Below are positions 41,922 through 48,344 of a stretch of DNA of 48,344 nucleotides, piece after piece. The notes under the pieces were generated by a model. The model made no database searches. It was not told the DNA's origin and saw nothing but the letters and a program-made list of their open reading frames with translations. The DNA comes from Photobacterium pectinilyticum. Its GTDB lineage: Bacteria; Pseudomonadota; Gammaproteobacteria; Enterobacterales; Vibrionaceae. A program made the position numbers and the translations under genes. The DNA lies in assembly GCF_024357955.1 (NCBI RefSeq), contig NZ_JANEYT010000038.1, positions 1-48,344 on the forward strand, written 5' to 3'. Positions within the stretch are counted from its first letter, which is position 1; each line of letters starts with the position of its first letter.

Positions 41922-43154
41922 ATGGATAACTTAATTGAGCGTTTTTTACGATACGTGAGCTTTGAAACTCAATCTAACCCTGCCAATGCCCACTGCCCAA
42001 GTACTGAAGGGCAGCGCGTATTAGCTCAGCAACTGAAAGATGAATTGGTTGAACTTGGCCTTTCAGACGTCACTTTGGATGACAATGGCTACCTGACAGC
42101 TTGCCTGCCTGCGAATGTCAGCCATGAAGTGCCGGCGATTGGTTTTATCGCTCATATGGACACAGCACCTGATGCATCAGGTAAAGATGTAAGGCCTCAG
42201 ATTGTTGAGAACTATCAGGGGGGGGATATTGCTCTAGGCATTGGGGATGAAGTGCTATCACCCGTTCATTATCCAGATCTCAATAAGCTGCACGGCCACA
42301 ACCTGATCACAACTGATGGCACGACTTTGCTAGGTGCCGACAACAAAGCCGGTATTGCTGAAATTATTACAGCCGTCGCTTATTTGAAAGCCAACCCTGA
42401 AATCAAACATGGCGATATCTGTATTGGCTTTACGCCGGATGAAGAGATTGGCCGTGGGGCTAACTTGTTTGATGTTGAGAGTTTTGGTGCTCAATGGGCA
42501 TACACCATTGATGGTGGCCCAGTTGGTGAGTTGGAATATGAAAATTTCAATGCGACGTCAGCCGATGTTATTTGTCACGGTGTGAACGTCCACCCAGGTA
42601 CAGCCAAGAATAAAATGGTTAACGCCATGAACATCGCTGCACAATTTCAATTAATGATGCCAGCAGAAGAAACACCAGAATGCACTGAAGGCTACGAGGG
42701 TTTTTATCACCTCAAATCCATGGAGCCAGCTGTTGCACGTACCGAACTTGGCTACATTATCAGAGACTTTGATACTGAAGGTTTAGAGCGCCGTAAGGCC
42801 TTTATGCAGGCTAAAGTTGATGAGCTGAATAGTCAGCTACCGAAAGGGAGTGTAGAGCTGGTATTAACCGACAGCTACAACAACATGCGTGAAATGGTTG
42901 AGCCTCATCCTCACATTATCGAACTAGCTAAACAAGCGATGATTGAGTGCGATGTAAAACCAGATATCAAACCGATCCGTGGTGGTACTGATGGCGCCCG
43001 TTTGTCATTCATGGGGCTACCTTGCCCGAATATCTTTACAGGCGGTTATAACTTCCATGGTATTCATGAGTTCATCACCATTGAAGGTATGGAGCAAGCC
43101 GTTAAAGTGATTGTGAAGCTTGCTGAGAACACGGCAAAAAGCACTCAGTCATAA
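41922..43154 (+). CDS. pepT: Peptidase T (tripeptide aminopeptidase)
   Basis: A 410-residue M20 metallopeptidase that removes N-terminal residues from tripeptides in the cytoplasm. Two zinc ions are bound by H78 (HMD motif), D140 (GADNKAG), E175, D197 and a C-terminal His in NFHGIHEF; E174 of TPDEEIG is the catalytic base. All expected ligands are present and the length is standard. It is a single-gene unit with a terminator. E. coli pepT is induced without oxygen by FNR, but I saw no clear FNR box here. Confidence 0.96.
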   Translation: MDNLIERFLRYVSFETQSNPANAHCPSTEGQRVLAQQLKDELVELGLSDVTLDDNGYLTACLPANVSHEVPAIGFIAHMDTAPDASGKDVRPQIVENYQGGDIALGIGDEVLSPVHYPDLNKLHGHNLITTDGTTLLGADNKAGIAEIITAVAYLKANPEIKHGDICIGFTPDEEIGRGANLFDVESFGAQWAYTIDGGPVGELEYENFNATSADVICHGVNVHPGTAKNKMVNAMNIAAQFQLMMPAEETPECTEGYEGFYHLKSMEPAVARTELGYIIRDFDTEGLERRKAFMQAKVDELNSQLPKGSVELVLTDSYNNMREMVEPHPHIIELAKQAMIECDVKPDIKPIRGGTDGARLSFMGLPCPNIFTGGYNFHGIHEFITIEGMEQAVKVIVKLAENTAKSTQS

Positions 43155-43192
43155 TCTTTATTGGTAAGCAGCCAGATTTAGCGTACCACTAG

Positions 43193-43220
43193 ATACCCAG
43201 CATTTGCTGGGTATTTATAT
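43193..43220 (+). terminator. Terminator of pepT
   Basis: ATACCCAGCA/TGCTGGGTAT stem (43193-43214) with a very short loop, followed by TTATATTTTG. Confidence 0.75.
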
Positions 43221-43295
43221 TTTGTTTGTCCATTTATGGTTATTTTTAATCCCATATGCTAGCTTTGTCTATATATGTACAGGTGGAGTGGCGAA

Positions 43296-43700
43296 ATGAG
43301 TGCAGCCCAGGTCAATCAATCTCAACAGCAGACACAGGCGGGTAATACCGTATTGCCTGTGGTATTCAATATCCTTGATAAATGGTCATGCAGTCAAAAC
43401 CAGCAAATGGCGCTGCTTGGTTTGAGTAACCGATCGACGCTTAACAAATACCGGTCTCACCCTGAATCTGCCAAGGTCTCAAAAGATCTTTTGGAAAGAA
43501 TGAGTTATATACTGAATATTCATAAGTGCCTGCGAATTATGTTTACCGCCGATGAGAGTGTTTATAACTGGGTACAAAAGCCAAACAGCCATCTTTTTTT
43601 TGCTGGCCGCTCGGCGATGGACGTTATGTGTGAAGGTAAAGTGGTGGATTTATTTCAAGTCGCAACCCGACTTAATGCATGGCGCGGCGGGCAATCATAA
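43296..43700 (+). CDS. Antitoxin of the Xre/MbcA/ParS type
   Basis: A 134-residue antitoxin. The N-terminal half has an Xre-like helical DNA-binding region (NQQMALLGLSNRSTLNKYRS) and the C-terminal half is the toxin-binding domain with the family motif FAGRSAMDVMCEG and the end RLNAWRGGQ. It neutralises the RES toxin encoded immediately downstream and should repress the operon. I chose the ATG at 43296 with GGTGGAG upstream. An imperfect palindrome TGTCTATATATGTACA at 43266-43281 could be the operator. Confidence 0.9.
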   Translation: MSAAQVNQSQQQTQAGNTVLPVVFNILDKWSCSQNQQMALLGLSNRSTLNKYRSHPESAKVSKDLLERMSYILNIHKCLRIMFTADESVYNWVQKPNSHLFFAGRSAMDVMCEGKVVDLFQVATRLNAWRGGQS

Positions 43701-44396
43701 ATGGACATAGAACTGGATGAGTTGGGGGTGGTGTCTTTTTCTGAACAGCTTTGCTATCGATTGATCCCTTCCAAATACCCACCAATCAACTTGTATGAAG
43801 ATGTGGCCGAGCCTGAACAGCTTGAAGCTATTTTTGCCATCGAGGCGATAACCAACCCCCGTTTGGCTGAAGAAACCGGTGATTTTGGCCGTATTCCGCC
43901 GGAAGAAAGGTTAGTCGGTATTCCCCATTGTAGCTATATCATGGCAGCGTTTACCCATGTGAACCCTGATGGGGCTAGATTCAATGCCGCAGACTTCGGT
44001 GGCTATTATGCTTCACCTGAAGTGAATACCGCAATTAAAGAGACTGTGCACCATATAGAGCGAGTGATGGGTTACACTAATGAGCCAGCACAAGATATCC
44101 AGATGCGGTGTATTGACGCTTGGTTTAACGCCGAGTTGGTTGATTTACGTGAGCAGCATTTACTTGACTCTACGCTATATCATCCAACCAATTATACTCA
44201 TTCGCAAGCGCTGGCGGTGGATGTGAAAACGGCAAAAGGTGACGGTATTGTTTACCAGTCAGTTCGCCACCAGGGCTATGACTGCTATGTATTATACAAG
44301 CCAGTGTTGGTGAGTAAGGTATGTCAAAGTCGCCATTTCACTTACAAATGGAACGGTGATTCAATCAATTCTGTACTTGAATTGAATTTAGTCTGA
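43701..44396 (+). CDS. RES-domain toxin (NAD+ phosphorylase family)
   Basis: A 231-residue RES-family protein. Related toxins (MbcT, and RES proteins paired with Xre antitoxins) break down NAD+. The family signature is partly visible: R20 in CYRLIP, GARFN in the middle with FGGYYAS after it, and GIVYQSVRHQG in the C-terminal third. The ATG directly follows the antitoxin stop (TAAATG), the usual antitoxin-first order. All landmark residues I know of are present, so it looks active. Confidence 0.9.
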   Translation: MDIELDELGVVSFSEQLCYRLIPSKYPPINLYEDVAEPEQLEAIFAIEAITNPRLAEETGDFGRIPPEERLVGIPHCSYIMAAFTHVNPDGARFNAADFGGYYASPEVNTAIKETVHHIERVMGYTNEPAQDIQMRCIDAWFNAELVDLREQHLLDSTLYHPTNYTHSQALAVDVKTAKGDGIVYQSVRHQGYDCYVLYKPVLVSKVCQSRHFTYKWNGDSINSVLELNLV

Positions 44397-44405
44397 ACTG
44401 CATTT

Positions 44406-44433
44406 GGCACTGGGGTCTGAACCAGTGCCTTTT
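44406..44433 (+). terminator. Terminator of the toxin-antitoxin operon
   Basis: Arms GGCACTGG (44406-44413) and CCAGTGCC (44422-44429), then TTTT. It lies ten bases past the toxin stop. Confidence 0.85.
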
Positions 44434-44443
44434 CTGATGAGTG

Positions 44444-44719
44444 CTACAACTTTGGTTGATTTTTAACATCTGGGTGTTTGTCTATTTCATCTACCATCCA
44501 GTCATTAAGGTGTTTTAAAATCGCAAGAACGGCATGGTCTTTTGTACCTTTTTGATTTTCAGCAACTTCCAGTTGTTGTTTCACATGCATGCCCGTCTGG
44601 TCTTCTGCAATGTGAAGCCAATCAGGGTGCCAATAAAAGCTTTTTCCTTGTTTAGTGATCCAATTATGAACACCAGACTCTTCGCCTTTGTAATCTAGAT
44701 CGCCTGCTGTGAATTTCAT
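44444..44719 (-). CDS. Small unknown protein
   Basis: A 91-residue soluble protein that I do not recognise. It is acidic and polar, with aromatic residues concentrated in NWITKQGKSFYWHPDWLHIA and a C-terminal helix (DHAVLAILKHLNDWMVDEID). No signal peptide. Reality is supported by a strong ribosome site GGAGGT five bases before the ATG at 44719. It is convergent with the RES toxin gene. Confidence 0.6.
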   Translation of the reverse strand: MKFTAGDLDYKGEESGVHNWITKQGKSFYWHPDWLHIAEDQTGMHVKQQLEVAENQKGTKDHAVLAILKHLNDWMVDEIDKHPDVKNQPKL

Positions 44720-44881
44720 GACATACCTCCGACAGTGATAATGCTATGAGTATATACCCAAGTCACTTGAAGCTACTTGAGATTAAGGTGGATAATGAAT
44801 CCAGGGAGTGGCAGGAAATGGTAAGTGGTGTTTTTTTTGTACTGTTAATATATGGCCATCAGTCAGCGATGAGAAACAGTT

Positions 44882-45193
44882 ATGTACATTATGAATAACG
44901 TATCAGAAGCATCATCAAACGGTATCCACGGAACTTTACATCATCTAAAAGCTGAGGCTAACGAGTGGAAACTGGAAGTTGAAGAACTAAAAGTGAGCCT
45001 AAAAGTTGCAGAATATAAGATAATTAAGAGTACTTCATTTTATCGAGAGACAAAATCGCTTGAGAGGCTACAAGGGATAAAGCACGTCAAATTAGATTAC
45101 GACAGGCTAGAAGCGCGACTAAAGTACGCATCATCACAACTTACTACCATAAGGGCACAAATTACCTTCTTAAAAAAAGCCGCTCATATTTAG
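44882..45193 (+). CDS. Small coiled-coil protein of unknown function
   Basis: A 103-residue, highly charged protein that is predicted by eye to be almost entirely helical with heptad-like spacing (LKAEANEWKLEVEELKVSLK and later RLEARLKYASSQL). Cytoplasmic. The start may be 44882 or the ATG at 44891; neither has a strong ribosome site. Its stop lies inside the hairpin terminator at 45173. Function unknown. Confidence 0.55.
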   Translation: MYIMNNVSEASSNGIHGTLHHLKAEANEWKLEVEELKVSLKVAEYKIIKSTSFYRETKSLERLQGIKHVKLDYDRLEARLKYASSQLTTIRAQITFLKKAAHI

Positions 45194-45200
45194 CGGCTTT
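45173..45200. terminator. Bidirectional terminator
   Basis: AAAGCCGCT (45176-45184) and AGCGGCTTT (45192-45200) with a seven-base loop; A7 before and TTT after. It overlaps the end of the coiled-coil gene and faces the M32 carboxypeptidase gene. Confidence 0.85.
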
Positions 45201-45249
45201 ATAATTAAAACGCGTTAATTCGTATCCGGATAAAGCTAAGTTGAGCGAG

Positions 45250-46734
45250 TTACTTCAAATAACGTTGCTCTAGGTGTTGTTTGAAGAACTGTGCATTAAG
45301 TCTTTCGCCAGTGGCATCAATTAATAGTTGATCGGTTGAGACCGTCGAAGCGCGTTTCCAAACATGGCGATCTAACCAGTTAAAAATAGGTTGTAAATTA
45401 CGCTCACGCACAAGGTTATCAACATTCATCTCTTTATTAATCGACACCATAAACTGGGCTGCATACATCGCACCTAAGGTGTAGGACGGGAAATAACCAA
45501 AGGCACCGAAGGTCCAATGAATGTCCTGCATGCAGCCATCGATAAAGTTCCCTTTGGTTGAAACCCCCAAGTATTCAGACATTTTTTTATCCCATAATTC
45601 AGGGATATCTTCGACTTCAATCTTACCTTCAATCAAATCCCGCTCGATTTCATAGCGTAGAATGACATGAGCCGGGTAGGTTGCTTCATCGGCATCGACA
45701 CGGATATGTCCGGGTTTAACTCGGGTATTTAGCAAGGTAAGGTTTTCAGCTGACAAGGCTGGGTCATCACTACGCTGGAATGTTTCGGCCGCCATCGGCG
45801 CCAAGGTTTCGATGAACAACTCGTTTCTTGATAGCTGCATTTCAAAAAATAGGCTTTGTGATTCATGGATGCCCATTGATCGCGCTTTACCTACGGGTAA
45901 TCCTGCCCACTTTTCAGGTAAACTCTGCTCATAACGAGCATGGCCCGTTTCATGAATCACTCCCATTAGCGCGGAGGTAAAGTCAGCTTCATCATAACGG
46001 GTGGTAATACGAACATCAGTTGGTACACCACCGCAGAAAGGGTGCATACTCTTATCAAGTCGGCCATGGTTGAAATCAAAGCCAAACTTAGTCATTAATG
46101 CATGACTTAAACTTTGCTGTTGTTCTACCGGAAAGGGACCGACAGGTTGGATACTAATATCCTGGCTTTGACGCTCCATAATTTGAAGAATGAGATCAGG
46201 CAGCCAACTTTTGACCTCACTGAATAATTTATCAAGTTCATGGGTGGTCATTCCCGGTTCGTACAAATCAAGCAAGGCGTCATAGCGGCTTAAACCAGTG
46301 GCCTCAGCACGGATTTGTGCTTCTTGTCTTGCTAATTCAACCACTTCTTTTAGGTTCTGGCTAAATCCTTGCCAGTCGTTTTTTTCACGCTGTGTTCGCC
46401 AAGCATGTTCACATTTAGAGCAGGCTAGGGATTTCTTCTCTACGAGTTCTGCGGGCACAATATTGGCTTGCTGCCAGCTTCGCTGCATTTCAAGAAGGCT
46501 TGTCACATCATCAGCTTCTAATTGCTCGCTGTTTGCTTGTTCAAACCAACCAGACAGATACGGGGCAGTTGATAGTTCATGCTTAATAACGGCGAGCTCG
46601 GCCAATGCTTCTGAACGGGCTGTGTTCCCCCCCTCAGGCATCATTGCTGCCTGATCCCAGCCACAAATAGCTTCAAGGTGTTCAAGCCGAGAAATCTTTT
46701 TATGATGGTGTACTAATTTTTGGTAGAAAGTCAT
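45250..46734 (-). CDS. M32 family carboxypeptidase
   Basis: A 494-residue metallocarboxypeptidase of the Taq type (M32), which removes C-terminal amino acids from peptides in the cytoplasm. The zinc motif is HETGH at 261-265, followed by an ESQSLFFE segment that supplies the third ligand. HPFCGGVPTDVRITTRYDE and KGNFIDGCMQDIHW are other family blocks. I chose the ATG at 46734 because AAAGGA lies six bases upstream; the earlier ATG at 46740 abuts that site. It is transcribed alone, divergent from dacA. Confidence 0.93.
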   Translation of the reverse strand: MTFYQKLVHHHKKISRLEHLEAICGWDQAAMMPEGGNTARSEALAELAVIKHELSTAPYLSGWFEQANSEQLEADDVTSLLEMQRSWQQANIVPAELVEKKSLACSKCEHAWRTQREKNDWQGFSQNLKEVVELARQEAQIRAEATGLSRYDALLDLYEPGMTTHELDKLFSEVKSWLPDLILQIMERQSQDISIQPVGPFPVEQQQSLSHALMTKFGFDFNHGRLDKSMHPFCGGVPTDVRITTRYDEADFTSALMGVIHETGHARYEQSLPEKWAGLPVGKARSMGIHESQSLFFEMQLSRNELFIETLAPMAAETFQRSDDPALSAENLTLLNTRVKPGHIRVDADEATYPAHVILRYEIERDLIEGKIEVEDIPELWDKKMSEYLGVSTKGNFIDGCMQDIHWTFGAFGYFPSYTLGAMYAAQFMVSINKEMNVDNLVRERNLQPIFNWLDRHVWKRASTVSTDQLLIDATGERLNAQFFKQHLEQRYLK

Positions 46735-47042
46735 TATCATTCCTTTATTTTGACGCATCTCAGCCTGAGAAAATGTTATTTTACGTTATCTTAACGGCAT
46801 TTTAATACATACGCTATGCATTGATACTGGATTACATAGACGATCAGAAGCGATAAGCATCGAAATGCAAGACGTTGAGCAGGATATGTTGTTTGAAATC
46901 CGATATCTTGGGTTAAAAATACACCAACTTAAACATCCAGTTGTAACGGATGTTACAATAACGTAAGACTTCGTAAAGCTTACAAGATTTCATTCTTGGG
47001 TTCGATATACTGCCCCCAACAACACCATCGATGGCGAGAATA
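46735..47042. promoter_or_regulatory. Divergent promoter region of the M32 peptidase gene and dacA
   Basis: A 308-base gap without a gene. It has a perfect palindrome TGTAAC-GGAT-GTTACA at 46942-46957. A possible -10 box TATACT at 47006-47011 lies before dacA, with no good -35. The palindrome could bind a dimeric regulator of either gene. Confidence 0.35.
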
Positions 47043-48218
47043 ATGAAAACACAACTGAAACACACTTTTCGCACTTTAATTGCAGGTACACTTTGTCTTT
47101 CGGCCTCTGCCTTTGCTGCGCCTACAGTCATCCCTGATGCCCCCATTCTTGGTGCCAAGGGTTATATCTTGATGGATTACTATACTGGTCAAGTATTGGT
47201 TGAGAAGAATGCCCACGAGCAACTTAACCCTGCAAGCCTAACCAAATTGATGACCAGCTATGTTGCTGGCCAGGAAATGAAAAGCGGTAATATTAACGAA
47301 GATGATCTTGTCGTGATCAGCCGTAATGCTTGGGCTCGTAATTTCCCTGATTCATCAAAAATGTTCATTGAGGTGAATACCGAGGTGAACATGATGGATT
47401 TATATCGAGGCTTGATTGTTCAATCTGGTAATGATGCCAGTGTGGCGATTGCTGAACATGTTGCAGGGTCGGAAGGGGCGTTTGTTAGCCTGATGAATTC
47501 TTGGGCCAAAAAACTCAACATGAACAACAGTTCGTTTTCAAATCCTCATGGCCTTGATAGCGATAAGCTTTACTCTACGCCTTACGATATAGCACTGCTA
47601 GGTCGCGCATTAATTAATGATTTACCTAATATCTATTCTATTTACAGCGAGCGTTCGTTTACCTACAACGATATTACCCAGCGCAATCGTAACGGTCTAC
47701 TTGCTGACCGAAGCATGAATGTAGACGGTATGAAAACCGGTTATACCAGCGGTGCTGGTTATAGCCTAGCCAGTTCTGCAACTGAAGGTGACATGCGTTT
47801 GATCTCAGTGGTTATGGGGTCGAGCAGTCCAAAAGCTCGTGAGGCTGAAAGTAAGCAGCTGCTAAACTACGGTTTCAGATTTTTCCAGACCGTATCACCT
47901 CATAAGAAAGGCGATGAACTCATTAACGAAAAAGTGTGGATGGGTAACGCCGATTCTATTTCACTGGGTACGATAGAAGACACCTACGTGACATTGTCAC
48001 GTGGTGATGTCAGCAAAATGAATGCAACGATAGAGCTAAACTCTGAGCTAACGGCACCGATTAGCGAGGGCGAAATTGTTGGTAAGATCTTCTACCAAGT
48101 CGATGGTGAGGATGTATCTGAAGTACCGCTGGTTGCGCTAGAGTCAGTAGAAGAAGGTGGCTTCTTTAGCCGCTTGATCGACTACATTAAACTATTCTTC
48201 ATCGGTTTGTTTAAGTAA
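47043..48218 (+). CDS. dacA: D-alanyl-D-alanine carboxypeptidase DacA (PBP5-like)
   Basis: A 391-residue periplasmic DD-carboxypeptidase that trims the terminal D-Ala of peptidoglycan stem peptides. It has a signal peptide ending SAFAAPTV, active-site SLTK (65-68), SGN (128-130) and KTG (231-233), then a beta-rich PBP5 C-terminal domain. The end is an amphipathic membrane anchor (FFSRLIDYIKLFFIGLFK). The ATG at 47043 begins a proper signal peptide; an in-frame ATG at 47031 is possible. Length and anchor separate it from PbpG at 15792. Confidence 0.94.
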   Translation: MKTQLKHTFRTLIAGTLCLSASAFAAPTVIPDAPILGAKGYILMDYYTGQVLVEKNAHEQLNPASLTKLMTSYVAGQEMKSGNINEDDLVVISRNAWARNFPDSSKMFIEVNTEVNMMDLYRGLIVQSGNDASVAIAEHVAGSEGAFVSLMNSWAKKLNMNNSSFSNPHGLDSDKLYSTPYDIALLGRALINDLPNIYSIYSERSFTYNDITQRNRNGLLADRSMNVDGMKTGYTSGAGYSLASSATEGDMRLISVVMGSSSPKAREAESKQLLNYGFRFFQTVSPHKKGDELINEKVWMGNADSISLGTIEDTYVTLSRGDVSKMNATIELNSELTAPISEGEIVGKIFYQVDGEDVSEVPLVALESVEEGGFFSRLIDYIKLFFIGLFK

Positions 48219-48277
48219 TTGAATATCTTAGGAACGGAAAGCTAAACGGAGAAAGCCGCATCATAGGATGTAATGCC

Positions 48278-48303
48278 GATCGTTTAAGCTAACTTGAACG
48301 ATC
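48278..48303 (+). terminator. Hairpin after dacA
   Basis: GATCGTT (48278-48284) and AACGATC (48297-48303) form a 7-bp stem 60 bases after the dacA stop. No T run follows, so its role as a terminator is uncertain. Confidence 0.4.
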
Positions 48304-48344
48304 CTGCAGTTAGGCGATAATCCCAACTAGTTGATTTCTAGTTG

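Noticed and set aside
1..48344. Mobile elements, CRISPR arrays, tRNA or rRNA genes
   Set aside because: No transposase or integrase, no regularly spaced direct repeats and no cloverleaf-like or rRNA-like sequence was seen. A tool scan for tRNAs would be more sensitive than reading by eye.

Overview
The window is a stretch of chromosome from a marine gammaproteobacterium, most probably a Vibrionaceae member close to Photobacterium or Vibrio. This rests on the gene families present (DUF3581, DUF2987 and DUF3305/DUF3306 proteins, CobB, PepT, PotABCD and the TupABC / formate dehydrogenase arrangement). The genus is an inference. I saw no rRNA, tRNA, CRISPR array, insertion sequence or prophage.

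Layout. 0.1-0.8 kb: a DUF3581 protein. 1.4-6.1 kb (minus): a tungstate uptake and molybdopterin-guanine-dinucleotide operon, tupA-tupB-tupC-mobA-mobB/moeA, with a sigma-54 promoter and a terminator. 6.4-9.9 kb: a divergent two-component pair, an NtrC-type sigma-54 activator and a membrane histidine kinase. 10.3-12.7 kb: a small membrane protein, a LysM lytic transglycosylase and an LRAT/NC-domain protein. 12.9-14.4 kb: three polyhydroxyalkanoate-granule proteins, without a synthase. 14.7-17.2 kb: an HSL-type esterase, PbpG and a membrane protein. 17.4-20.6 kb (minus): a fatty acyl-CoA reductase of the two-domain Marinobacter type, a DUF2505 protein and a TetR regulator. 21.2-31.2 kb: a periplasmic formate dehydrogenase locus (fdhD; DUF3305, DUF3306, a multi-cluster ferredoxin, a TorD-like chaperone, a Tat-signal small subunit, FdhA, FdhB, FdhC). 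31.5-32.2 kb: cobB. 32.3-37.6 kb (minus): potA-potB-potC with two potD copies. 37.9-40.1 kb: a membrane protein, a Bax-like lipoprotein and a DUF2987 protein. 40.0-41.7 kb: an imperfect tandem duplication. 41.9-48.2 kb: pepT, a RES/Xre toxin-antitoxin pair, two small unknown genes, an M32 carboxypeptidase and dacA.

How the parts fit. The first 31 kb holds what looks like one regulon for a tungsten- or molybdenum-dependent formate dehydrogenase: metal uptake, cofactor assembly, sulfuration (FdhD), chaperone, enzyme and a dedicated signalling pair. Two good -24/-12 (sigma-54) promoters lie in front of tupA and of the DUF3305 gene. A palindromic motif of the form GGGACA-N3-TGTCNC occurs once between tupA and the activator gene and in a cluster of related copies in front of the ferredoxin gene. 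The simplest reading is that it is the binding site of the neighbouring NtrC-type activator. This regulatory circuit is the most interesting system I can propose here; the acyl-CoA reductase operon and the tandem duplication come next.
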